Source: Ceriagrion tenellum
Lineage: Eukaryota; Arthropoda; Insecta; Odonata; Coenagrionidae
Direction: 5' to 3'
Assembly: GCA_963169105.1 (NCBI GenBank)
Contig: OY720643.1
Coordinates: 102,187,697 to 102,251,696 of the forward strand
DNA: 64,000 nt
Under the pieces are notes generated by a model, which saw only the letters and a list, made by a program, of their open reading frames with translations, did not search any database and was not told the DNA's origin. Within the stretch, counting starts at the first letter, position 1; each line of letters begins with the position of its first letter. Both the position numbers and the translations under genes were made by a program. This document shows, piece after piece, positions 1-12,260 of this stretch.

Positions 1-559
1 TTCTAGTGTTCAAGATGGCAAACTAAATTGGTCAAGATTTCTTCGTGATTGTATTAATGTTTTCATTTCCTCTTTTCTTGCACAGAAATAAGACTAAAAC
101 TTAGAGCAGCTAATGCTCTTTTCACCCTTGGAGTAATAATTTACTTATCTTAATTTACAGCAGAGATATTGCAATTTTAGTGATTTCGTAACAATTTTGT
201 TTCAACAATGGTTGGTCCATTCCACGCTTAAAACTGGAATTTATGTACCGAAATATACGATGAAACACAAAAAATGAAGCTTGCGTATTTCTTTTATAAT
301 GTAAAAATGTGCCATCTTTTACTTTTAACTGCCCAAAATGCAAATGTGCCTTCCATTTTAACCTTGTGGTTAATCAGAAGGCCAGGAAGAAAGATGTTTT
401 CAGTATCCCTCCTTACCCTTCAGCCTGTTCTGCATGATCTATTTCCTAAACTGATTCCCTCCGAGGGGAAAAGTTATGTACATCGGATCTTTAAAAGTTT
501 ATGCGGAATCTAGATACTGGTAAAATACTGATGGCGGCTGTTAGTTAATTTTTTACCAT

Positions 560-860
560 TAGTTATCAGAGTATGTATGCATCAGAAACTTGGGAGATTA
601 ACGTTAAGGAATACAGATGACTGCTAGCTGGGGAAATGAAGCTGTTGAGATGTAGAGCGAAAAAGAGGAATCGATAGAGATAAAAATACATGGATCAGAA
701 ATGAAATTGGAGTTGGAATCTTAATAAATATGGTAGCTGTTGATACATTTAATGGCTTTGGAGATTAAAAAGAATGAATAATTGGTTCTGGTCCAGAATT
801 TTGGGAAAATAAAGATAAAAAAGGGAAGGGACCCTGGGGAATACAACATAAACATTGAAT
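560..860 (+). pseudogene. Relic of a LINE reverse-transcriptase C-terminal region
   Basis: Decayed tail of a non-LTR retrotransposon protein. The codons at 579-596 read ASETWE, matching the GSETW motif common downstream of the RT domain in many arthropod LINEs. After a frame change, 610-730 gives a basic stretch followed by a segment like the usual NEEI/ELGV box (RNEIGVGIL). About 740-860 resembles the WFGHVKRM and EGRRSRGRPR region (KRMNN, then KREGTLGN). No single frame stays open: there are stops and at least two frameshifts, so this is not functional. The family assignment rests on motif order read by eye. The clade is not determinable. Confidence 0.55.
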
Positions 861-3800
861 AAATCGTGAAAAGAGACAAAAGCTTGATATTACCTAGAAT
901 GTAATGCTTAAAGAGAATACGAGAAATAACAGAAAGAGTTGGAGTAGTCAATAGGTAAAAACGCACATAGTGGAACAGGAGTGGCTATAAAATGGTATTC
1001 AGGGCTTTCAGTTCGAACAAAAATTCCGGTACTAGTAAAAACAGAAACTGATTTATGTGTGGTCAAACTGCATGTATTGATCTTCTGCAAAGATTTCCAG
1101 TGAAGAGTATCAAAACTGATCAAACCATTTTTCCTCAATACCCTTAAAGAATAATGCGACTATTCTCTGAAGGGTATGGGAATTTCACTCGTGCTTATCT
1201 CTTTGAGAATCCCAAAATGAGTTAACGGACAGACGGTGGGAAATCGGGTTGACATCCTTGACTTACAGCGTTATTATTTAAGCGGCTCTCTCTTTAATTT
1301 AGTGGGCTAATTTCTTTTTACGCCGAAGCGATGGCACTTGTGGCCATGAGGAGGTTTTTTATCTTTATCATGAAAAAAGGAAATGTCTACTATAAATTGT
1401 AATGCCCACCACTTTTCTTACCTGAATTATTGCTCTGGCGCCCTCGCACCCTTCGTTTAAATGAAAGGGAGTTTTCCATCTGCTAGTACTTTCCACAGCA
1501 CTTTGTTTGATGGCCACGGGAGAATTGAGATAAAAGGAGAAAATAGTTTTACGAGGGTGGTTCTACCAATCCTTTTTCTTCTGTTTCACTTAATGATTTA
1601 GGATGCATAACTTGTTCCTTAAACATCTTTGCCACGGTCGGCTAAAATTGCGATGACCTCAAGGATGATAGTTAAAGGTATGTATGGAGAGACGGTTCTG
1701 CAGCATACTTCCTCAATGCAATCCACTATTTTTTTATCATGCTGAAGATTTTTAGTCCTATATAAAAGTGTTTAAATGTTCTTTTAATATTTCGTTTCCT
1801 ATTCTTTCCTGTAACTTGCCGCCTTCTCCAGGTCTATTGAATTACATTTAAGCTGATGTAATGTTTCATCTGTTTATCTTTGAGAAAGTCGACGCCTTGC
1901 TGCTATATTGTAATACCATAATTGTTATCGTTACGTGAAAATGGCTCTTTGAACTGTCCTATAGGTTATACCAGTTATCCCATAAATAAATTGCCTATAG
2001 TTCTGTATTCAACCGTGAAACTAGAATAACAATCAGAAAGTCATCATAGAGAAATGATTATTATAGTGTATGTTGTTGTCCGGTATGAAACAGTCACAAT
2101 ATATGTCTTGAGTAGACTGTTTTGGGTAAACCGTAAATACTTTTCCAAAATATCTCGGCTATCTCACTTGGGAGATTGGGCGATTTTTTTTGTAATCTTC
2201 CCCAACATACCCGATCACACTGGAACAGGGCTGGAACTGGAACCGTTTAGTATAGAAAGTTTGCTGTTTATTTTGGAGCACGAAATATAATCTGTTCAAG
2301 CGGCACTTACTCCTGAAGGTATTTTCTTTGCTCGATCCCGCCGAAACAATGATATTTCCTTCTCATTCACGAATTTTTTTCCAGAATTCATGTTTACGAC
2401 CTCTGAGCGATGATACCAAGATTTGAGGAGATGCTATTCGCATTAAGAGGATATTTTCACCTCCAAACCCTTGGTTGGCGTTATAGAATATTGTTAAGTT
2501 AAGTTATGACCCTGAAGTTATGCCTCAACGTGAAAAATTTATTCTAAAATCCTCGGAAATGAAGCTACAAATGATTTTTGTCTGCATAAAAATGCAAATG
2601 ATCTATCGCTGTAAAATACCTTAGAGGTAAAAAATCTGAGGATTTATGATCGCATGCTAACGAAAAGTGTACAAAGACCTATCTTCATTTATTTGGTCTG
2701 AATTAGGTCTCTTATCTATTTTAATGTTTAAATTGAAACGTAATGGTGTATCTATTCATTGTTCTTACTAGGAGAACGTGTTATCTTCTGGTGTAATGTG
2801 ATTGGAATACCTTTAAATATCGTAAATGATTTTATTCATGGAGCAGCATTGACCAAACTTGGTTTTGGTTCTCAAATATTTTAAATATCACTCACGATTA
2901 GTGGAAAATCATATTGTGTTGATATTTAATGAAAGATATAAGTAAAAAGACTAATTAAGTGGTTTGTTGTAAGATTATTTATTAAAAAGATATACCTAAC
3001 ATTGGGTCTAGAATCAACATCCCTTATCTAAATCAAAATGAACCGTTTTGAGAATCTTTCACATTTTTTAAAGGAGGCTTTCGATTATTGCTCGCATTTT
3101 TTCGTTAACCTTAGGCTTAATCACGGAGAATAGAAATAACTGAGTAACATGATTCATAAATTTATATTTCCTTTGGTTAAATTGCCTTCATTGGTCGTGT
3201 TTAACTCTTGATATGACATTTCTAATAGAAAACTCCATGCATAAGATATTAAAGGTAGTCTGCTCCTTTTCAAACACCCATAGCTGTTCGTTTAATTTTG
3301 TTCAATAAAATTTCTCTTTGTTATACAAACGTGAAGTTTATTATTGATAGCTGATATGGCTGCGCTAAGAAAGATAAATTCGGCTTTAGTACGCCATGTA
3401 AGCGAACATCTCTGCCCGTAAAGTTGATCTGTGGCTACAAATCGCTAGATGAAGTTACAATCTGTAGACTGACTAACCTTACCCCGATACCTTAGATGTC
3501 TTACTAGAGTGCTGGCCGACGGCAATTACGAAGTGACAAATGCTGTAAAAAGTTCACAAAACAATACCTATTCGAACAAGGAAAGTCTTTCCAAACCCTT
3601 TTCTATTTTTCTCTGTGTTTGTTAAAAGATCCATCAATTCCAAGGCGGAGAAAATAACAGGAGTATAAGGAAGTAGGTATCCGATAAAAGCCCCTAAGAG
3701 TTATGGGCAAAAGACGTTACTTAACGTACGGACGTGGCCACGTCCTTTTCCGCAGAGGAGAAGATAGCTGCTTACGGGACCGGCTTTTAAAGGCCCTTTT

Positions 3801-6800
3801 TTCCTTTCACGTCACTAAGAAGCCGAAAGAAATGGAGAAGTGAGAGAAAGCCACTGGTTGGTCGACTTAAGCTAAGGCCCTGCTCCTCATCCCTTACGGA
3901 GGCATTTTTCCTCAAGATTGGCGAAAGCACTGGCTTTAAAAACGATGAAAAATATACATCCGAGTTGTTATTTAAAGCACTCATTCTTATTAAAGTCTTT
4001 GTTTGAACTACGTAGCATTTCAATTAAATAATTTTGAATGTTTATTTTTTTTAATTGGTCCATAGAAAATGACGTCAATTGACGCCAAGCAACAGATTGA
4101 CAGATTGGTACACTTGTTCCCGGTTTCATTCGTGCATAAGGGTGACCTTTAGAAAAGTTGTGTACTTTACTTTTATCCCATTTTTAGGGTAACTTGCGAG
4201 CTCTTTTGCGTTCATTTATTTTAAAATATGTTATATTTTTCTCTAGTTCCCCGGCGCAGAGGGTTTTTAGCATTTTAAATATATGAACATTAGTAAATTC
4301 CTATTACAACCATATTGTGTGTTATTTCTGATAAAATAATTGGAATTTGAATTGCGTTTGTCTTTGGATATGAATTGAACGGGTATTTTTTCCAAAGATA
4401 AAAAGTTTTGGAACTTAGAGTAGTGGATGATGTTAACTGGCAACTAAAATTTCTACCAATCTATTTCTTCAGTCATAGGTGTATTTCATTGTTGATTATA
4501 TTGGACTCTTTCATATAAGGATTTAAATGCTCAGTTTTACTGAATTTAATGAGGAAAAAGAACTGTAATTAATCCAACCTGTCATGTTGTACATACTGCT
4601 AATTTAGTTCTCTACGAAAACATTTCCCAAGAATGTGATTACTTTTATTAATTACCATTTTTTACTTAACTTTGATTTATACTCTGATGATACTCCAGAG
4701 CAGTCGAGTAAATAAAACCCTAGACCTTCAGATGTTTTTTGTTGTCATCAAACTATTTTTGAGAAAAAGGAACATATTTATAAATGATTAAGAATATTTT
4801 CGTAGATTGTTCAGCGTATGAATGATTCCTGCGTCATTGTTTTCACCTCGCGCACATTAGAACTTATCATCTTTTACATAATTCTTTCTGAAACTGTTTT
4901 CATGCATAACTTGATGCGAAGCGATGCTTGAAGGAATTTCAAGACGCATTTTCTTCGTTTTCTTCTAATTTTCTGTGACCCTCGCTTATTTTTGGTGAAA
5001 TAAATCGTGTGGACATTTAGATAGGTCTGTTTGCTCATCATCTCTGAGTGAAATGAAGGAATGGACTTTAGGAATGTTGAGGTGACCCTCTTTGGTTCAT
5101 AAAGTTGAGTAAACCCGCCCAAGGAGACTCTTCCTTTAGAAAGACAGCGGACTGTGGTCACACGGTACAAAGGGAAACTAAATGGATGCGTGCGATTGTT
5201 TGTAAAGGCTTGAAAGGGAGAGTTTGTCCATGCGTTGGGATTCGGGGAAATGTTGGTAGAAATTCAGGGTGTAAATTGTGTGGATCTACGCCGAGCTGCC
5301 CCTATAGTGGCGAATTGCACGGTGAATGACGCCAGTGGCTGTAATTCTTTCCCGTTTAGCGTGAGAGAAATATTTGCGGAAAATGGACGCAGCCTTTTCC
5401 TATCTGATTTTTTCTGGGTCCTGTAGTGTGGTCAAATGTATATTCTGACTTCTCGAAGAACCTACAGTTTTCTCTTTGGTCATGGCTTTACGAACAATTT
5501 CGTCAATTATTAATTTGAAGTACCTTTATAGCATAACATATGACATCCTCTATGCTCACAATAATGCAAGGTAATCTTAAATAACCAATTATCCATGCAA
5601 AGTAAACATGTCAAGCAATACTCGACATTGAGTTTATTACAAGAAAATGCGCGAGTATTTGGAGATAAATTGGAATGGAAAGGGTTAAATTGTTCTTACT
5701 CGCTAAATTTTGATTCTTATAGCTGATTGAGAGTATGATTTCCGATAATTATTAAAAACAAATCCCACCTTTTTCATAGCATAATTTTCACTCCGCCCCT
5801 GATCTCATTCCTGAGTTCAGAAAATAATTCTATGAATAGATCAATAGATTATTATTATCTATCATTCCTTTGCACACGACTGAAACCGTATTTAATGAAT
5901 TACAATTTTAGAGTTGAAATTTAATGAATTAAAATTTTACAAGGTAAAGAAAACCGCCTTCCAACACTTACTTCCGTTACTGTCGGCCTTTTTGCTTGCA
6001 TAAACTATAATCGATATACGTCACGCATTCAGATCTTTCAATGCGATGTGAAACTCTGGTAAATTATAAAAATTTATAATTAAGGTCATTTTAAATTTAT
6101 ATGTAGTTAGTACAAGACAAGTGTAATGACGTTGGTGGAGATGGTCTGACTACTACTACTACATATGATTTTGTACAATGGACGTTTTAAGTGTCTCAAA
6201 GGAAAAATTTTATTTACGCTTCACTTAATTGAGAAAAGATATGCTCAATAGAAATGAATCTCAAAATAATGTCATAAAACCCATCACAGGGTTGTAGTAT
6301 GGAAGCCAGGCTACCAGAAATGATAAAATAGAGAGAAGATTATCTGATATGGGGAATTTGCATTTTTTATAGGATGTGAACATTTATATTTGTGGCCTAA
6401 TCTAATTTTATGTAATTTTTAGGACGTTAGTAGTGGCATTTTCAAACAAAATATTTTGGTTTTTCCCTGTTCACTGAAATGATGTCTAGGAAGTGTGTGT
6501 ATTTTCTAAAACAATTGCGTCAGTTAAATCAGGTTAGCAAAATTAAGTCAGCCTGCTGGAAACATTGTATTGTGAGGAAAAATGGAAAGAAAGTTAAAAA
6601 ATTGATTAGCACAATTTTAACAGAAATGCACTGATTCATAATAATTTTCACGATTTTGTTAAAGATCTTCAAGCTTTCTTCAGGTCAATAATTCCATTCT
6701 TTAATAATTCCTCGATTGAATGAGTGGTTCAGTATTTTGGTCTCATAGTATATGATTGGTTTATTATTTGCGTTATGAATGGCTACCCTTGAAATAAAAA

Positions 6801-7335
6801 CCTTTCCATCTTTTCCTTTTTTTCCTGTGCCTTATCTTTTATATTCACCCTCTGTTTGCTCCTCTATGGAAGACATATAAATGCAATTATTTTTCGCGGA
6901 TGTAGGTGTATATTTAGAAAATGAAAAGACCCATTGTCACGTTTCTTTGTAAAAAAATAGCAATGCCCAAAAAGAGCGAAACGGCTTTTCCGCAAAAGGA
7001 TACGGGCAAGGCGGGTTTTGCTTTTTCAAAGCACAATTATGGCTGCTAAGAAAGAGGTAAAACTTATCAATAAAACCATTGTGCTCATATCTAGCGCCAA
7101 AGGAAAGGATTTTTTCTTTATCCTCCTTTTTCCTCCTGCATTTCCCTCATATTTAAATAAAAAAGAAAAAAATACGTGATCACATTCTCACTCACCCTAT
7201 CGGAAGATAATTCATTGTTTTAACTTGTGTAACATGTTTTAAATAGTGTCACAAATTTCTGGCGGCTCTATAGCTTACAGTTTGATTTTTTAGGGAAAAT
7301 ATTTTTTTTTTTTTTTAGAAACCAAGTGGTTTACT
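861..7335. other. Long stretch with no recognisable gene
   Basis: AT-rich DNA with stop codons in all frames and only short chance open frames (under 100 codons) without recognisable domains. Details seen: a perfect 16-bp palindrome at 3730-3745, a short AT-rich inverted repeat near 6061-6082, and a poly-T run near 7302-7316. Probably intergenic or intronic. Confidence 0.6.
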
Positions 7336-7735
7336 ATGATCGTAAGTAAGTGGAGCAGCTTTCGGGCATTCCTCCGAGCGACGTTCATGGATGACAACTG
7401 TTTCTTCAGCCATCTTGCAGGCGGCTTCAGGTCTGAAGTGGCGATGCATTGTTCTGATCCATCTTGTATACGGTTACAATCTCCCTAGCGCCTTAAAGAG
7501 GATGTTCAAAAAAGAAATACGGGAAACCAGCAATGCGCCTATCAGAGAAATTCCCTCAAATCAGACCCGGATATATAAGATGGACCAGAACAATACATTG
7601 CCACTTCAGACCTGAAGACGCCAGCAGGATGGCTAGAGAAACAGGTGTCAACCATGCACATCACGCAGAGGAACCCCCGAAAGCTGTTCCACTTCAAAAT
7701 CCCCCGGAAAACTTCTAATCAACATGATCGTAAGT
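7336..7735 (+). repeat. Fold-back retro-sequence with 12-bp target-site duplication, hammerhead-like core
   Basis: A 376-bp element (7348-7723) lies between two exact copies of ATGATCGTAAGT (7336-7347 and 7724-7735). The left arm (7348-7470) is inverted and repeated with about 80% identity in the right arm (7572-7695). The right arm continues into a 28-bp unpaired tail that the left arm lacks, so the element is asymmetric and reads left to right. In the right arm CTGAAGA (7612-7618) is followed by a GCC/GGC hairpin and then GAAAC and GTGTC. That order matches a hammerhead ribozyme, with one core change (CTGAAGA instead of CTGATGA). The direct repeats, one-sided tail and ribozyme-like core suggest a Penelope-like retroelement terminal piece. 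The element class is inferred; the structure is seen directly. Confidence 0.75.
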
Positions 7736-9929
7736 CATTTGAATTTTTGAACATTTTTGTTGATATAACGAAACATAGTGGCATAAAATACTTGTAGAAG
7801 TTACCCAACCTATCTTCTGCAAATTATATAATGTAAAAGTTATCATAGTTGTGAAATATCATTTCAGGGAATTAAAAAAAATGTTTGACAATGAAGTCAG
7901 TGAAGCAAAAGAGGTAAAGTAATTGAGTGTGATAAATAACGGGCACATTTAAATGCCAGATAGGGCACGACATGAAGGATTCAGATACCATAGTATGAAA
8001 AAGGGTTGGCAGCATTATCACATCAAACAGGAAGTATTGTGCTTATGCGGAGAAATCATCTGATTTGTTTCACATCCATGTAGGAGTCTCGGGTGGATCT
8101 GATGGGTACTCTCATTAATGACTTGAAGAGAGGTATTTACAGGAGCCGATAGGCTTTATAAAGATTATTGTAGCTTCGTGAGATGTTCCATCTCATTAAG
8201 GAATGTCTTTCCGTGGGCTTTTCCGAGGACCTGACTCGTCCCTTTGAAAGTAAGGGTGATATTCTGCACCAAAATAAAACCTAGATGGGGACGTGAGGAA
8301 TCTTTTATGATGCTTTTAGCTCGGCTTTTCTGTTTCCTCACTAAAAAACGGGAATATTTTTAGGCTTTCTGAATGGCAATAACGCTGAGCTTTGTAAAGA
8401 GGCCATTGAAAGCATAAATGTGCTTAATAAAATTCTGTGTGATGCGCTATTTTTGATACCAGGCCTATTATTCTGTGTTTTTTCAATAGTTGCGATGGTG
8501 TTTAATAGTGTTTAATATGAGAATCTTGGGCTAATTTTATCACTTCACATTTTTAAAGTACTAAACCTGCATCAATGATAGCATTAATGTGAAAATTAGT
8601 TTAAATAAAAATATGCCGGAACTATTTTTTTTGTCTTTGTAGATATTTGTGTCGGCAACTGGAAAATAGATTTTCTTCTAAGGGGTGCTAGTGAATTCTA
8701 ATGATATTGCGGTGTTTTATTGTTTCTAACAGAATATTATATTTCAGGGAATGGATTCAGGACTGCGGTGATTATCTTAAACGTTGGATGATACGGACGG
8801 CGGGGGGTTTCCCTCTATTACTCCTTCACTTCCAAAATACTCTTTCCCAAAATAGCATGCCCTGTCGGGTGGGACAAAAAAACAAAAATTTATCCAATCA
8901 AAAACGAGCATGTCTCTAATGTTGCCGTACTACTGTGGGAAAAATGCCGAGAAATATTTTTCCTAAAGTTATGAATGTTTACGAAAAAACCAAACTTCTC
9001 ACCATTTAAAAAATTCTTGTTATTGTAGAAAGTCCGTGTATCAACAAAAATATTGTTAATACTGTACTTTGCAGAAGAATGTAAAACTAAAATAAAACAT
9101 TATGATTTGCGTCTATAAACTGCGCGGAAGCCCTAAAAATATGAATTTTGACGAAAAAAAAACTAAATTTCATAATTAGGTTAATTTAAGTCAGTTTTAT
9201 TAAGATCGGATACCAATAAAAATGCCATTAATACGTTGGAGAGGGAGTTAAACCCAAATTAAGCCAGTGAAAAATGCATTTCAGCCTGCGTATCTGGCCA
9301 AACAGTTAAAATGTGCCATGAAAAAAGCTCGATAAATGCCCATCTCTTTCGTAAGTGACGCAAGTCGTGTGAAATTATGTCTTTTTAGCCAATCATTGCC
9401 TCTATTTGACATTCTTCTATGAAGTATTAACCAAGTGTCTCTTGGTTCATGGCCTTTCTACTATAAGGAGGTTTTTATATTAAATAATGAAAATGTTTTG
9501 TTTTGCGTTACCATTCATGGGTTTCGGCCGAATGCGATAAACAAAGATGTTATTTCAAAGGCTAAATATTTCACGGAATTCTTTCCATAGTAGTGGGGAA
9601 ACTTTTGAGGCACACCTATTTTTGATCAGTAAAAATTGGGTTTTTTTCTTCGCACCATATCTATCCCCAGTTAATGGCGTAAATAATCGGAGACATCGGT
9701 CACCTCCCAAAATAATCAAACCATCAATCGGGTTGGTATATTGGCTAGATCTTTGGGTTCCCTTCCGGGGGTAGCGGAGATTTTTCAGTGGAATCTTGAT
9801 GCCTTCTTGGGTGCCGTGTGGGAATCATTACAAGTTCAAAACTCGGTCCGTCGGATGGGTAGTTGAACCGTAGTTTCCGTAGCGTTTTTCGTCAATTGCA
9901 GAGCTTGTGCCAACGTTGGGTTTCTCTAC
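7736..9929. other. No recognisable gene
   Basis: AT-rich sequence with only short chance open frames. No domain, repeat or RNA gene was recognised. Confidence 0.5.
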
Positions 9930-10420
9930 ACCCCTCCTTCGTTCCCCAATTATCTTTCCAATACCTACTTACTAATTTGTTCTCATTCTCTCTTCAAGTA
10001 TTGAGTATTCAGTCTGTTACAATCATATACCGTCTTAGTCTTACCATCTCTTACGTTGACGTCTCAGAGAACTTCTGCCTCGCGCTCTGTATTTTCATAT
10101 TTGTTCGGGTATTTATTCTTCCTTCATCCATTCTCTCTACGTTTTCTCTCCATCTCATTATATATTCCCCCTCCTTAAGTCGTGTTTTACACCGAGTTCT
10201 TGCCATATACCAACATTTTTTCTCTGCCAGTTCGGGTATAGCCAGCAGTTCTCAAATATTGCATTTCGGATGCTTGTTATCTTTGTGCATTGGATTTTGC
10301 AGCAGTCCAGTTTTTCCTACCCTATATCTAACAAGGAATGGTTGTCGTTTCATTTGTTCTTGATGTTGTGAATGGCCTCAGTTTTCCTTCACCTCTCCCA
10401 AATGACCAACTAACCAAATG
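9930..10420 (-). pseudogene. Relic of a LINE reverse-transcriptase C-terminal tail (minus strand)
   Basis: Read on the minus strand, 10180-10030 gives MRWRENVERMDEGRI and then, after a one-base shift, KYRARGRSSLRRQRKRW. This is the paired signature (a WREHVERMDE-type box, then a basic GRRSLGRPRKRW-type box) found at the C-terminus of many arthropod LINE reverse transcriptases. The reading is interrupted by stops. A 166-codon open frame on the plus strand here is an antisense shadow of the relic: it begins at a TTG and is Leu/Ser/Ile-rich without a domain. Outer limits are approximate. Confidence 0.6.
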
Positions 10421-11929
10421 TCATATTTTTCCCTATGGATTTGCATGAATTTTTCCTTATTTTAGGCATATGCTCCAAGCTGTATTTTCTGAAATTTCGG
10501 AATCATTCCACGACTCTAACATCTACTTTATCATAGCCAACATTTCCTCCTTTGCGATTCGTTTACGATGTTTTTTTATTTGGTTTCATGTGAAGAACGG
10601 CTAACGATGTCCTGGTCTCGTCTGAAAGGGATAAAAGGAAAGGGCAACTGCAATAGGATAGTCATTAGCAATTTATCCTCACTCTGTCCAATCTCATTTT
10701 ACACCCATTTTTATTTTTTCCCTAACGAAAAAGAGGCAATGACTGACATAGCACCCAAGGCGGGCGTTATTCTCACTCAGTTTTCCCATCACCTGCCTCA
10801 GTGGCTGTTTCTGTTTTCATTTTCTACACGATTAAAGAGGAATAATTGAGCCAAATAAAGAAATAATGGAGCAAACGCCATCCACGTTATTCCGTGGACT
10901 AACTCATTAAGCCCTTTTATCCGTAAGAATCTGTTTACAATCTCGCTTTGAATTAGAATGCTCTTCTGTCATGCAGAACTTTTTTCTCTGAGCCGAGGTC
11001 AAGGAGTATATCGATTTGTTGGGTACTCGTTATGCCATTGCTATCACCGCTCTTAATCAAGCTTTATTTGCAAAAGTAAGTATTTCCATCAAAAATCTAT
11101 CATATTTATGCAAATGATATTAAGAGAAAATCATTCGCGTTTTCAACCGATACGAAAATAATTTAGTGTCTTTCAGATTTCTAGAGCTAAATTTACTTAT
11201 TTGAAGTTCAGGATTTATAATGGATTTGAAAGTCATGTATGAAATATAATTAGGGAAAGTTTCAACTTGGACTGTAATTTTGTTGAATGTCTCCCCTTTT
11301 ATAAATCAGTGTGTACTTATTTAGACAGTGACAAACAAGCCTACAAGTATTAAGGATATTCTTTATCAATCAAAATACCTGATTAGGGTGATAATTACTC
11401 ACAAATAATAGAACGCGTAATGTAGAAAACTGCAGGAAGACGAAAATTCTTTGAGGAAGAATCGGTTGACAAAAATCTTCCTCGAGAAAGAAAGTAATTC
11501 GATTCTTAGTCATTACTTAGAGGTAAGACTTATGACTGTTCTAGATATGAAACATATAAGAGTAATAATAATTGTGACTCGATATGCTTTTTAGAAGCGC
11601 TGTATTAGAATGCATTTATATAAATTTATAAACGCAGAAAATGCCTATGGGACTCTAAGAGTGAGTGCAAAGTACTTCCAACGTTTTGATTGCCAAAATT
11701 TGATGATTTTTAAAATAGACACTCACTATTTACATGCGTCATTGATTACTTAAGGAATAAACTGTGAGTTATTTTGAAGAAGAGACATCGCTATCGCTAC
11801 ACCAGTTACTTTCAGAGAAGTTCTCGTCCATTTGTAAAGCTACCTAAAGGAAATGTTGTTCTCGATTTACGTTGTTATTACATTTAAACTTGAGTGTTTT
11901 AATTATTCCCTTTTAATACATTCCTTATC
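10421..11929. other. No recognisable gene
   Basis: AT-rich, with stops in all frames. Nothing was recognised beyond chance open frames. Confidence 0.5.
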
Positions 11930-12260
11930 TCCAACTTACGTTTGAGATGTGGGCGTGGATAAGAAGGGAGAATTGAGAGGGTGAGCTGGTTGGCCACAAG
12001 GATGAACGAGGAAGTATTGGAAGTGGGTGGAGTGGAGAGGAAGCTGGTGGCGGAGGTTCAGAGGAGGCACAAGAGATGGATGGAGGACTTGAAATGAGAG
12101 GGGATGTCGAAGAGGGTGATAGAGGGGATATTATTGGGGAAGCGTGGAAGAGGAAGGAAGAGGAAAGAAATACTGGAGGAAATGAGAAGAGGAAGACGAT
12201 ATGAAGAGTTAGGAGAATTCTGGTGGTGGGTCATATATAGGAGGAAAGCGGAACTATATG
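11930..12260 (+). pseudogene. Relic of a LINE reverse-transcriptase C-terminal tail
   Basis: The plus strand reads FEMWAWIRR near 11941 and, one frame later, RVSWLATRMNEEVLEVG, a stretch with RRHKRWMEDLK, and then VIEGILLGKRGRGRKRKE near 12110-12165. This order (FEMW..RR, SW, NEEVL, a W..H-type box, EG, GKRGRGRKR) is the conserved tail of a large class of arthropod LINE reverse transcriptases. The frame runs about 90 codons with one in-frame TGA (12096-12098). The insertion is purine-rich and GC-richer than its flanks. Nothing upstream of the tail is preserved, consistent with 5' truncation. Confidence 0.7.

Noticed and set aside
4070..4077. Perfect CRE-type octamer TGACGTCA
   Set aside because: A single 8-bp match is expected about once per window; no gene start is nearby.
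9863..10363. 166-codon open frame on the plus strand
   Set aside because: It begins at TTG, has no domain, and lies antisense to a recognisable LINE tail.
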